A stretch of DNA of 64,000 nucleotides from Lachnospiraceae bacterium C10 (GTDB lineage: Bacteria > Bacillota > Clostridia > Lachnospirales > Lachnospiraceae), in NCBI GenBank assembly GCA_900100095.1, contig FMTN01000013.1, positions 1 to 64,000 of the forward strand, read 5' to 3'. Positions 51,651 to 60,424 of this stretch are shown piece after piece; positions within the stretch are counted from its first letter, which is position 1; each line of letters begins with the position of its first letter. The notes beneath the pieces are model-generated. The model worked only from the letters and a program-made list of their open reading frames with translations. It did not search any database and had not been told where the DNA came from. The translations under genes were made by a program, and so were the position numbers.

Positions 51651-53041
51651 GACTTTCTAGGTATGCACATTTATTTGATCTTGGCGAGGCGGTTGCATTA
51701 TACCATTCGTTGAGGATGAAACCGGTGTATCTTAAGAAAGAAACATATAAGGACTTGCAGGCATGGCTTGTAAGTCCTTTTTGCAATGAATATGATGACG
51801 CACCGGATAATATAAGGGCAGAGGTGGATGAACTTGTAAAATATAAGATTCTGAATCATTCTGAAGAGGATGATAAGAAAGTATTGGAATTTGTTAAAAC
51901 AAAGATTCCAACCCCGGCTATAAATGTTTGCTATATTATTACCAGCGAACAATGTAATCTGGCTTGTAAGTACTGTTTCCTTGGAAATAACGATAACTGT
52001 AAGCGTAGCAATTTTGACCTTGAAAATATGTCGCTGGAAACGGCTGATAAAGCTGTCGACTTTTTTATTCGACAAATCAAGCTTTCAGGGATGGATTTTG
52101 AGGATAATAAGCCTGCAATTATTTTCTATGGTGGCGAGCCGTTGATGAACTATGATGTTCTCGTACATGTTGCGGAGAAGATCAATAGCTTGAGGGATAA
52201 AGAACCGTGTGTGAAAAATCTCGAAATGTCAATGGTTTCAAACGGGTTATTGCTTACCGAAGAAAGAGCACTCAAATTGAAGGATTTGGGTGTGTCTATT
52301 GCTATTTCTGTGGATGGTTTTACGGAAAAAGAGAATTCAAACAGAATTGACGTCGCCGGTAATAATGTTTATCCCAAAATATTGAAGACTCTTGATATGT
52401 GTAAGCGACTGGGAATAGAAGTATCTCTGTCGGTTACAATAAGTGAGGAAACTGTCAAGGACACAAAAAACATACTGAGGCTTATAGATGAGTATGGAGT
52501 AAAGTCATTCGGATTTAACATTATGATGTCAGACGAAAACTTCGTTGTCCCGGTGGAATATAACGAGGCCGCTGCGCAGTTTATTATAGATGAATTCATA
52601 GAGTTACGTAAGAAAGGCATCTATGAAGATCGAATGATGAGAAAGCTTAAGGCGTTTACTAAAGCTCAGGTCTATTTTTCTGATTGTGCAGCAACAGCAG
52701 GTGGACAGATTGTTGTAGCACCGAGTGGTAGGGTTGGTATATGTCACGGATGCCTGTATAATAAGCAGTATTTCGTTTCAAATGTGGATGATGAAGGATT
52801 TGATGCAACGAAGGATAAAGACTTTATTGAATGGTCACAGCTCACTCCTATAAACAAAGATGAATGCCAGGATTGCCCTGCATTAGGTATATGTGGCGGC
52901 GGATGCCCGATTAACGCTATGCATCTTAAAGATGGTAACACTATTCATGACTTGGATGAAAGGTTCTGTGTGCATTCTAAGAAGACGTTAGAGTTTTTGA
53001 TAGGTGATTTGTATAGAATCTTAATGGAGAGTAAAAGATAA
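51644..53041 (+). CDS. Radical SAM/SPASM peptide maturase
   Basis: A 465-aa enzyme. The first ~95 residues may form a precursor-recognition region (LVSPFCNEYDD; VDELVKYKIL). EQCNLACKYCFLG near residue 104 is the C-x3-C-x2-C [4Fe-4S]/SAM site, and FYGGEPLMN follows. The C-terminal SPASM part has C-x-TAGG-I-VAPSG-VGICHGC, then ECQDCPALGICGGGCP near 410 for the auxiliary clusters. This domain set is typical of enzymes that make thioether or C-C crosslinks in RiPPs. Overlap with precursor 2 and a zero-gap UvrA-like gene define the locus. Confidence 0.92.
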   Translation: MVRLSRYAHLFDLGEAVALYHSLRMKPVYLKKETYKDLQAWLVSPFCNEYDDAPDNIRAEVDELVKYKILNHSEEDDKKVLEFVKTKIPTPAINVCYIITSEQCNLACKYCFLGNNDNCKRSNFDLENMSLETADKAVDFFIRQIKLSGMDFEDNKPAIIFYGGEPLMNYDVLVHVAEKINSLRDKEPCVKNLEMSMVSNGLLLTEERALKLKDLGVSIAISVDGFTEKENSNRIDVAGNNVYPKILKTLDMCKRLGIEVSLSVTISEETVKDTKNILRLIDEYGVKSFGFNIMMSDENFVVPVEYNEAAAQFIIDEFIELRKKGIYEDRMMRKLKAFTKAQVYFSDCAATAGGQIVVAPSGRVGICHGCLYNKQYFVSNVDDEGFDATKDKDFIEWSQLTPINKDECQDCPALGICGGGCPINAMHLKDGNTIHDLDERFCVHSKKTLEFLIGDLYRILMESKR

Positions 53042-55186
53042 TTGGCAAGTAATGATATTCATGTATCTGGCATCGAAACAAATAACCTTAAGGGTATTGA
53101 TGTCAGCTTAAAAAAGAAAAGCATTAATCTAATAGTTGGACCTTCCGGTAGCGGGAAATCATCGCTAGCGTACGATACTATTGCGCAAATTGGACAGCAT
53201 GAGTATATGTCAATGTTTGCGGACGATGTTTCCGAACCATCATATAAGATAAAGTCATTTGATAATATGGTTGCGGCTGTTCCCATAAAACAGAGTAATC
53301 ATAACAACAATACCCGATCAACGATAGGAACATATTTCGGACTTAATAGGTGTGTTGGATATATATTTGCCTCTACTTTAGGTCTTACAGAGGATATTTT
53401 TGTTTTAAACAAAGAGGGAAATCTATGTCCGAATTGTCATGGAATAGGGACAGTTAGCAAACTGGACAAGAATAAGATCATAAATTATGATCTTCCGTTG
53501 AAGAAAAATCCAATAAAGTGTTGGAATGTCTATAAGAGCTTTTATTGTGATATTATCGAATGGTTTTGCGAGAAAAACGGCATCGACTCAAGTAAGACCT
53601 TTAGAGATTTGACGGAAAGGGAAAAGGGCTTAATTCTTTCCGGGGAAAGTGAAGAAAAGTTTTCCGGTAGGTATCAGGAATCTAGAGGGGTTGGCCATAG
53701 CCGTCAGACAAAGTATTATGGGGTTTTTAATGAAAACTATAAACCGTTGATTCCTAACAAAAATATCTCGGATAAGTTTTATTCAGATAAACCATGTCCT
53801 GAATGCGGAGGAAAGAAGTATTCAAAAGAACTAGAGCAATATAAGCTTTGCGGTTTATCGATAGGTGATTTTATGATGACGCCTTTTGATGAGCTAAAGA
53901 AGGTTCTTACTAAGATATCTAAGAGCAATAAAGATAAAAGCATTGTTTTTACATTAGAGATACTAGAAAGATTTATTGATAAGGCTATTGAGCTTAACCT
54001 TGGTCACTTGTACTTACATCGAACAATCCCTTCTCTTTCAGGAGGAGAGCTTCAAAGACTTAGAATGGTGCAGGTGTTCAACACACAATTATCCGATTTA
54101 TTAGTGGTTCTTGATGAACCGCTAGCAGGTCTTTCTGGTAGCGAAAAAGACAGCATCTTTGAGAATGTGGTAGATTTATCAGATCGACATACACTTTTGG
54201 TTGTTGACCATAGTGACCGTTTTGTTAAGGTGGCAAAGAATATTATAGCCCTTGGTGAAGGTAGTGGTAGTGCAGGTGGAAGTATTATTGATGAAAAGAA
54301 GTATCTGAAAGAACAAAAAACAGATGACGATTTTGAAGTGCCTGTAGAAGACGAAGTAATAAATGTCAAGGTTGAAAATGATGCATATCACTATCTTGGA
54401 ACAGATGTTGAGATTGCAAAAGATTGTATGAATCTTATTACCGGCTATTCAGGTGTGGGTAAATCGACACTCCTACGAGAGTATTTTCCTCAGTTCTTTG
54501 AGAAGTATGAGTATGTTAATCAGAAACCGCTAATGGGCAATTCAAATTCTTCTGTGGCTACAGCATTGGATTTTTCAAAGAAGATATCTGAAATGTTTGC
54601 CAAACAGTTTAAGAAGGATAAAAAGTTGTTTTCTAATCTTACGGGAAATGATGGGGCCTGTCCTGAATGTGGTGGATCTGGCTTCAAAGAATTTGGAACC
54701 GACAAGGATTTGAAAACACGCATTGAATGCCAGGAATGTGAGGGAACGGGCTTTAACAAGATTCTCAAAAAGTATCGGATTGGAGACAAGAATATATTTG
54801 ATATATGGAAAATGACGATACATGATGGCATCGAGTATTTTGAGAAGTACGAGAAGAGCGTTGCGAAAGAATTGGTCCAAGCGGATGAAATGTTACTGGG
54901 ACATTTGAAGATAGGTCAACCGACAAGTTCACTGTCCGGAGGCGAAAACATACGAATCAAAGTGTTAAAACCAGCAGATAGCAAGGCTGAGGTTATTGGA
55001 ATCGATGAACCGTTTAAGGGATTAAGTCGTCGAGAAATAACACAGATGATTAGGTATTTAGAAGGTCTTCGGCTAAAAGGAAAAACAGTGGTAGTTATTG
55101 ATCACACGGAGGGTGTTGAAAAGTATTTCACGAGACATATTGAGATAGAAAACAAGAAGGGTATTCTTGTTGGAAAAAAGATTTAG
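53042..55186 (+). CDS. UvrA-like ABC ATPase of the RiPP locus
   Basis: A 714-aa protein starting at a TTG directly after the radical SAM stop codon. It carries two ABC cassettes: Walker A VGPSGSGKSS near residue 33 with signature LSGGELQRLRM near 330, and GYSGVGKST near 467 with LSGGENIRIKV near 631. Zinc-finger cysteines appear in CPNCHGIG, CPECGGKKY, CPECGGSGF and CQECEGTGF, as in UvrA. It is ~230 residues shorter than housekeeping UvrA and diverged. Known UvrA-like proteins in natural-product loci (DrrC type) give self-protection against DNA-binding products. Such a role here is inference; so is the alternative of regulating or trafficking the peptide. Confidence 0.85.
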   Translation: MASNDIHVSGIETNNLKGIDVSLKKKSINLIVGPSGSGKSSLAYDTIAQIGQHEYMSMFADDVSEPSYKIKSFDNMVAAVPIKQSNHNNNTRSTIGTYFGLNRCVGYIFASTLGLTEDIFVLNKEGNLCPNCHGIGTVSKLDKNKIINYDLPLKKNPIKCWNVYKSFYCDIIEWFCEKNGIDSSKTFRDLTEREKGLILSGESEEKFSGRYQESRGVGHSRQTKYYGVFNENYKPLIPNKNISDKFYSDKPCPECGGKKYSKELEQYKLCGLSIGDFMMTPFDELKKVLTKISKSNKDKSIVFTLEILERFIDKAIELNLGHLYLHRTIPSLSGGELQRLRMVQVFNTQLSDLLVVLDEPLAGLSGSEKDSIFENVVDLSDRHTLLVVDHSDRFVKVAKNIIALGEGSGSAGGSIIDEKKYLKEQKTDDDFEVPVEDEVINVKVENDAYHYLGTDVEIAKDCMNLITGYSGVGKSTLLREYFPQFFEKYEYVNQKPLMGNSNSSVATALDFSKKISEMFAKQFKKDKKLFSNLTGNDGACPECGGSGFKEFGTDKDLKTRIECQECEGTGFNKILKKYRIGDKNIFDIWKMTIHDGIEYFEKYEKSVAKELVQADEMLLGHLKIGQPTSSLSGGENIRIKVLKPADSKAEVIGIDEPFKGLSRREITQMIRYLEGLRLKGKTVVVIDHTEGVEKYFTRHIEIENKKGILVGKKI

Positions 55187-55318
55187 AACTTTTTTCATGA
55201 GTTCCCCCTGGGAGATGGGAAGGGGGCTAGGGGGTAGGAATGGTACCATACAAATTAAGAAAAAGACATTCAGCTTAAAACCCCGAAAACCACAACATCA
55301 TAACGATTTGAATCAAGA

Positions 55319-55356
55319 AATCTTCGGAAGATGATAAATTTTCCGGAGATTTTTTT
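55319..55356 (+). terminator. Intrinsic terminator after the UvrA-like gene
   Basis: AATCTTCGGAA pairs with TTCCGGAGATT around a short loop, followed by T8. It closes the RiPP unit; motif copy 5 follows within 10 bases. The rest of 55187-55463 includes a C/G-rich imperfect hairpin at ~55203-55226 and nothing else I can name. Confidence 0.88.
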
Positions 55357-55363
55357 TGTGCGA

Positions 55364-55400
55364 TTTAGTAATGAGCGATTTTTCAACCCAAATGTATTGT
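55364..55400 (+). promoter_or_regulatory. Conserved 37-bp element motif, copy 5
   Basis: TTTAGTAATGAGC-N6-TCAACCCAAATGTATT, the most diverged copy, 63 bases before the pilin-like gene. As with copy 2, a strong terminator lies directly upstream. Confidence 0.72.
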
Positions 55401-55463
55401 GAAGGCAGCAAAATAGAGTTGTAGCTACACCTTCAAATAATTTTTGGAAAGGAGAAGTTGTTC

Positions 55464-55685
55464 ATGAACACAGTAATTTCAAAGCTCAACATGGCAGTTT
55501 TGAGAGCAAAGATGGCGCTCATGGAGAAGAAAGAGGCAAGTGACCAGCTCATTGTAATGTTCATCATCATCGCAGTGGCAGCAGGTATCGCAGGACTTCT
55601 TTACATCTTCGCGACCGGCACATTGCTCCCGAACTTCCAGAACAAGCTTACGAACCTGATCAACAACTGGTTCAATCATTCATAA
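55464..55685 (+). CDS. Pilin-like small membrane protein
   Basis: A 73-aa protein, AAAGGAGAAG before ATG 55464. A basic/polar N-terminal ~30 residues (KKEASDQ at the end) is followed by one long hydrophobic helix (LIVMFIIIAVAAGIAGLLYIFATG) and a short polar tail. The architecture fits either a VirB2/TadE-like pilin or a small T4SS membrane subunit. It is first in the VirB4/VirD4 module. With an A24 peptidase encoded at 46202 it is the best candidate substrate, but a canonical G/A-x4-E cleavage site is not clear. Confidence 0.6.
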   Translation: MNTVISKLNMAVLRAKMALMEKKEASDQLIVMFIIIAVAAGIAGLLYIFATGTLLPNFQNKLTNLINNWFNHS

Positions 55686-55694
55686 GGAGGGCGT

Positions 55695-56711
55695 ATGACA
55701 AAAGGTGAAAGAGCCATCGTCAAGGAAGAAAGACGACAGGCAAAAGAAAGAAAACGCCGTATCGAACTTGCAAACAAGATGCTCATCCCCACAGGTGGAA
55801 AAACCTTAGAAACGTTGGGACTTATCGCATTCGACCCGGAAGGAGTGTTTCACTTTAACGGAGATCGTTGGATGAAAGTCTATGAAATTAATGGAGCAGA
55901 TATGGGGCTGGTTCGTGCGGCAGAGGATCTTTCCGGAGAAATCCGCATCACCTTTTCCCTAAATGAAAGTGGCAGGGAAACCTGCCATTTGTCACTTATG
56001 GAGGATGGTGAGATTTACGAGGATGTGCGCCGGAAGATGAGTGAAGATGAAAAGATTTTAAGCGGGGAATGTAATCTTCGGGCGCTAAGCCTGGATGAGA
56101 CCATGAACCTTATTGCAGCAAATTTCTATAGGGATATCCGCTTCTCTTATGCTTCATATGTCCGTGGAAAAAAGGACTGGAAGAAGGAATGCTTTTTTGA
56201 AGCAAAGGAGAGTTTAAGCGGATTTTCCGTTGGAAGATTATTTGGCGAAAGCTTTACAGCAATCGCATTTCCAGAGGAGATGGATCCCGGGCTTTCTTCA
56301 GATTTAAAAGGACTTGGGTGTGCAATGTATGTTGCGATTACCATGAATGCTCTTTCGGAAGAAGAGAAGTTTGATTTTAAAAGAGACCTGGAGAAGAAGT
56401 ATAACAGAAGACTTCCCGTAAATGAGTCTGAGGAATATATCAATCTATCCTTATCAATCACGATTCTGTGTGATTCGGATGATGCAAGGCAGATTGTGGA
56501 AGAGACATTAGTCTCGCTCTTTCTTAAATATGGGGTTCTGATTACTCCGAGTTTTAACAATCAAAAGAGGATATGCGAAAGCAATCTTAGTCTTGGTCTT
56601 ATAAATGAGACTTTGATGAGAAATGTTAATTATGGCATGGCAGAGGCACTGATGGGAGGTGAGAGCGATGGAGATGCCAAAATCGAAATACGACCAGACG
56701 AAGCAGAATGA
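55695..56711 (+). CDS. VirB4 N-terminal-like protein without ATPase domain
   Basis: A 338-aa protein, AAGGAGGG before ATG 55695. An N-terminal basic region is followed by ETLGLIAFDPEGVFHF and WMKVYEINGADMG. The mid part (LKGLGCAMYVAITMNALSEEEKFDFKRDLEKKYNRR) and SLSITILCDSDDARQIVEETLVSLFLKYGVLI resemble the N-terminal domain of VirB4/TraE proteins. No Walker motifs are present. It overlaps the virB4 gene by 44 bases. It may be a structural paralog that pairs with VirB4. The similarity is by pattern only. Confidence 0.55.
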   Translation: MTKGERAIVKEERRQAKERKRRIELANKMLIPTGGKTLETLGLIAFDPEGVFHFNGDRWMKVYEINGADMGLVRAAEDLSGEIRITFSLNESGRETCHLSLMEDGEIYEDVRRKMSEDEKILSGECNLRALSLDETMNLIAANFYRDIRFSYASYVRGKKDWKKECFFEAKESLSGFSVGRLFGESFTAIAFPEEMDPGLSSDLKGLGCAMYVAITMNALSEEEKFDFKRDLEKKYNRRLPVNESEEYINLSLSITILCDSDDARQIVEETLVSLFLKYGVLITPSFNNQKRICESNLSLGLINETLMRNVNYGMAEALMGGESDGDAKIEIRPDEAE

Positions 56712-59160
56712 CGCTCCAAGGGTAGCAGAGCTTCAAAGCGTACAGGATGTGATATCGGTGGTAAGCATTGATGATAGCGGAATCTTTGAACTTCCGAGCA
56801 AGCGTTTTTCAAAGCTTTACGCCTTAAGCGATATCAACTTTGCAGGTGTTACGGATGAAGAGCAAAAGAGCATCATCATTAACTTTTCAAAGGTGCTAAA
56901 GGCGATCCCATGCAGGTTTTCCTATACGGTGGCAAATGAGCATGTGGATGAGCGGGCCTTTCATGAAAAGGTGCTTTATCCATTAAAGGGTGATAAGTAT
57001 GACGGACTTCGCAGATCCTATAACAAGGTGATAGCGGACAAGGTAAGCGATGCAAAGCAGGGACTTTATCAGACCATCTATCTGACGCTGACCATAAAGG
57101 CTGAGGATATGGCGGATGCAAAGAGCACATTTGCTTCCATGGAAAGCGCGATTCGATCAGCATTTATCGGTATCGGTGTAAACGTCATCCAGGGATCCGT
57201 GATGCGAAGTGTCGGTATTGATGAGAGAATGCAGCTTCTTTTTAACCTGATGCATTCCGGTATGAATCATCACTATAAGTTCAACTTTGAAAAAGAGCTT
57301 AAGGCAAGGCACGACTGGCTTAATATCGTATCCCCCGTATCCGTGTGTTTTGAGAATGAGGATTTTTCAATTAACGGGCAGGTGGGCAGGATTTATTTTG
57401 TGGACGAGTATCCGAAGAGCCTTGAAAGTGACATTATATCGGCACTTACCAAGATCAACTGTACCAGCTTTGTGACCGTGGCAAATGAGCTTTTGGATAT
57501 TTCAGGCTTTAAGCAGGAGATCGCAAGAAAGTACATGGCAGTAGGTATGAAGATCGAAAACGAAAAGCAGAGAAACCGGAACAACAACGATTATCTGGCG
57601 GATGCGTCCACAAAACTTCTTAACGAAAAAGAAAAGCTGGATGCGTTTTCCAAGGCACTTGATACGGATGATGACCATTACTTTAACAGTACGATGCTGA
57701 TATTTGTCCTTACGGGAAATAAGGATGAGATGGATCAGATTGAGGAGAAGCTTATGAATGCGGCTTCCTTAAAGTCCATCCGTCTTAAGACCTGCTTTGG
57801 TAAGCAAAAAGAGGCGCTTAACAGTGTGCTTCCTTTAGGGGCGCAGGAGTTTAAGAGAGTGGTTAATCTTTCAAGTTCCTGCCTTGCAATGCTGATGCCT
57901 TTTAAGACACAGGAATTAAATGACGAGAACGGTATCTATTACGGCATCAACCAGCTGTCACAGAACGTGATCTTTGCAGACAAGAAGCTTTTAAAGAACC
58001 ATAATGGCCTGATATTAGGTCAGTCCGGTTCCGGTAAGTCGGTATTTTCCAAGTCGGAGATCATAAGCACGTTTGTAAATTATGAAGGAGATCAGATCAT
58101 CATCATAGATCCCCAGTCCGAGTACGGTTATCTGGCAGAAGTGGTGGATGGCACGGTGATATCTTTTGACAGTGCAAAGGAGTTTTACCTAAATCCCATG
58201 GACGTGGATTTTGAAGGCGTGGACTACGGAAGGCTACAGGAGATCGTTGCCGAGAAAGCGGATTTTATCCTAACACTGCTATCAAGCTGCCTCCGAAGGG
58301 ACATCCTTCCCGAGGAGCAGGGCGTAATCGACAAGGTGATAGAAAAGGTATATTCCGAAAACTATTCCATGCGAAAGCGCTTAAACGGCATTGATGAAAC
58401 AGAGTCGGAGTATGAGATTCCGGCATATTTGCAATCAGATGTGACAGGGCTTCTTGGGGCAACGGATCTTTCGAACGAGGAGCAGATAAAAGCATATTCT
58501 CCGACATTGCAGGATGTGTATCAGGGGCTGAAAGACTATGGGTCTGATATCGGACTTCATCTTGCGGCAGCCATGGAGATATTCGTAAATGGATCACTGA
58601 ACCTTTTCAACCACAGGACAAACGTGGATCTTAAGAACCGCTTTATCGTATTTGACTTATCCGGGCTTAAGGAAAACCTGCAGGTGACATCCATGTTGAT
58701 CATGATGGAAACGGTTAGAAGCAAGATAAAGGCAAATGCCACAAAAGGCAGATGGACACATCTTTATATCGATGAGTTTCATGAGCTTTTGGGTGTGGAG
58801 CAGGTAGCAAACTTTGTATTGAAGCTCTGGAAGGAGATTCGAAAGATGAGCGGTATCCTAAATGGTATTACCCAGAACATGACGGACCTTCTTAACAATG
58901 AAAACGGTGGGAAGCTTCAGGCAATCCTTTCCAATACGGAATACTTTGCCCTGCTTTCACAGTCAACACTTGATAAGAATAAGCTCATGGAGTTTCTGCC
59001 GAGCATCAGTCCTGCAATGTTTAATTTCGTAGATAACGCGGACAAGGGTACCGGGCTTCTTCGAATGGGTACGGTTGCAGTTCCCTTTGATATGAAGATG
59101 AGCACGGAAAGTGAGATTTATAAGATCGTAAACACAGACGGAGGTGGCTATGGAGTTTAA
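56668..59160 (+). CDS. VirB4-type conjugation ATPase
   Basis: An 830-aa protein. ATG 56668 is chosen because GGGAGGTGAG lies just upstream; the in-frame GTG at 56659 overlaps that site. The N-terminal half is the VirB4 family domain; HNGLILGQSGSGKSVFSKSEI holds Walker A near residue 450, IIIIDPQSEYGYLAE lies near 483, and LYIDEFHELL (Walker B) near 700. NGITQNMTDLL and LSNTEYFALLSQS are the C-terminal conserved segments. It powers assembly of the secretion channel and is the clearest T4SS gene in the window. Confidence 0.95.
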   Translation: MEMPKSKYDQTKQNDAPRVAELQSVQDVISVVSIDDSGIFELPSKRFSKLYALSDINFAGVTDEEQKSIIINFSKVLKAIPCRFSYTVANEHVDERAFHEKVLYPLKGDKYDGLRRSYNKVIADKVSDAKQGLYQTIYLTLTIKAEDMADAKSTFASMESAIRSAFIGIGVNVIQGSVMRSVGIDERMQLLFNLMHSGMNHHYKFNFEKELKARHDWLNIVSPVSVCFENEDFSINGQVGRIYFVDEYPKSLESDIISALTKINCTSFVTVANELLDISGFKQEIARKYMAVGMKIENEKQRNRNNNDYLADASTKLLNEKEKLDAFSKALDTDDDHYFNSTMLIFVLTGNKDEMDQIEEKLMNAASLKSIRLKTCFGKQKEALNSVLPLGAQEFKRVVNLSSSCLAMLMPFKTQELNDENGIYYGINQLSQNVIFADKKLLKNHNGLILGQSGSGKSVFSKSEIISTFVNYEGDQIIIIDPQSEYGYLAEVVDGTVISFDSAKEFYLNPMDVDFEGVDYGRLQEIVAEKADFILTLLSSCLRRDILPEEQGVIDKVIEKVYSENYSMRKRLNGIDETESEYEIPAYLQSDVTGLLGATDLSNEEQIKAYSPTLQDVYQGLKDYGSDIGLHLAAAMEIFVNGSLNLFNHRTNVDLKNRFIVFDLSGLKENLQVTSMLIMMETVRSKIKANATKGRWTHLYIDEFHELLGVEQVANFVLKLWKEIRKMSGILNGITQNMTDLLNNENGGKLQAILSNTEYFALLSQSTLDKNKLMEFLPSISPAMFNFVDNADKGTGLLRMGTVAVPFDMKMSTESEIYKIVNTDGGGYGV

Positions 59161-60409
59161 CAGTAGTGCGGTCGTTTTTTCAAAAAAGGGAAGCTTTACG
59201 GATTCCATGAAGCGATTCATATCGGAAGAGGCAGCGATATTTTCCCACGAGGATGAAGAGGCTGCCGCAGCTTCCTTTGATAAGACGGCAGAAAAGGTTG
59301 TCCGTTTTTCGGCGGATAAGAATAAGACCAAAGCAAAACAACATAAGGATCTTCTTGAAGCTCTTAAAACTGGGGGAAAGCAGGACCAGGGTAAATCGGA
59401 TTTAACGGATAAAACGGTAACGAATAATACGGTAACGGATAAAGCGTTAACAGGTAATACATTAACGGATAATCCGGTAATGGATAAGTTTACGGATAAC
59501 GGAAATACCGGTAAGACATCCGGCTCTGAAAAGGCCACTTCCGGGAAATCTGAAATGACATCCAAGGAAAAGGCGGTAAAAAAGGAAAAATCCAAGGAGA
59601 CAAAGAAAGCTGCAACAAAGACTGCAGTTGCCAATTTCCTTAAAGCCAAGGCGGACATGTCAAATGATATCGTAACGGATAAGGTTACGGGTGATGCCTT
59701 AAAGGATGGGAACAGCGGACTGGTAAAGACATTTACCACGGTCATAAATCCCATGACCTATGTAAAAAAGTGGCTTGCAAAGCTTGTTGCTATTGTTGCT
59801 CCGTATATAGCGATCTTTACGACGGTTGCGGCAGTGGTACTTATCATTATTGCACTTTTATTTAGCATCTTATCCCCAATAGCAGAGGTCGGAGAAGCGT
59901 TAAGCGGATTTGTGGGTATGTTTACCGGCGATGGCGGAGGACTTAGGAACACGACATTTACCGCCGCAGAGATTGATGAAGTGGTGGAAAAATCCGGTGC
60001 CGATAAGATGCAGGAGAAGGTGATCCGCTTTGCATTATCCAAAGTGGGATACCCCTACAGTCAGGATCTTCGCACCAGCGGAAGGGCTTATGACTGCAGT
60101 TCCCTTGCCTATTATTCCTGGGATGATGCCGGGGTAGATATAAGCTACGGCACGAACTATCCCCCGACGGCGGCAGAGGGTGCAAGGATGCTTGAAGCTG
60201 ATGGTAAGAAAGTATCGGCAGCAGATTTAAAGCCGGGAGATCTTATCTACTACGGCGGTGAAGCAAACGGCAGGTACATGGGGATATATCATGTTGCGAT
60301 TTATGTTGGAGATGGCATGGCGGTAGAAGCACTTTCTACAAAGTACGGCGTGGTCTATCAGCAGCTTAGAACAAAGAATGCCTGTATGATATGCAGGCCC
60401 AAGAAATAG
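59150..60409 (+). CDS. NlpC/P60 cell-wall hydrolase of the transfer system
   Basis: A 419-aa protein, GGAGGTGG before ATG 59150, overlapping virB4 by 11 bases. A cytoplasmic N-terminal part (~1-200) contains a degenerate T-D-N/K-x-V-T repeat (residues ~84-125). One transmembrane helix (~205-245) follows. The extracellular C-terminal NlpC/P60 domain has RAYDCSSLAYYSW with the catalytic Cys near 315, and GIYHVAIYVGDG with the His near 380. Such hydrolases open the wall for the channel. Unlike CwlT-type Tn916 proteins it has no lysozyme domain. Confidence 0.9.
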   Translation: MEFNSSAVVFSKKGSFTDSMKRFISEEAAIFSHEDEEAAAASFDKTAEKVVRFSADKNKTKAKQHKDLLEALKTGGKQDQGKSDLTDKTVTNNTVTDKALTGNTLTDNPVMDKFTDNGNTGKTSGSEKATSGKSEMTSKEKAVKKEKSKETKKAATKTAVANFLKAKADMSNDIVTDKVTGDALKDGNSGLVKTFTTVINPMTYVKKWLAKLVAIVAPYIAIFTTVAAVVLIIIALLFSILSPIAEVGEALSGFVGMFTGDGGGLRNTTFTAAEIDEVVEKSGADKMQEKVIRFALSKVGYPYSQDLRTSGRAYDCSSLAYYSWDDAGVDISYGTNYPPTAAEGARMLEADGKKVSAADLKPGDLIYYGGEANGRYMGIYHVAIYVGDGMAVEALSTKYGVVYQQLRTKNACMICRPKK

Positions 60410-60424
60410 GAAGGAGCGATTATT

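Noticed and set aside
51344..51670. 108-aa minus-strand frame across both precursor peptides
   Set aside because: It covers the two peptides and the maturase start antisense; the plus-strand peptides have ribosome binding sites, shared leader motifs and coupled junctions.
53042..55186. Housekeeping uvrA
   Set aside because: The protein is about 230 residues short, diverged, starts at TTG fused to the maturase gene and lies in a mobile element. It is not the repair gene.
16046..55400. The 37-bp motif as transposon ends or recombination sites
   Set aside because: All copies face the same way, lie at gene-start positions, flank no transposase and are not inverted pairs. A promoter/operator role fits better.
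58963..59754. 263-aa minus-strand frame over virB4 and the wall hydrolase
   Set aside because: It arises from the low-complexity linker repeat read backwards (runs of S, V, L, F) and spans two real genes.
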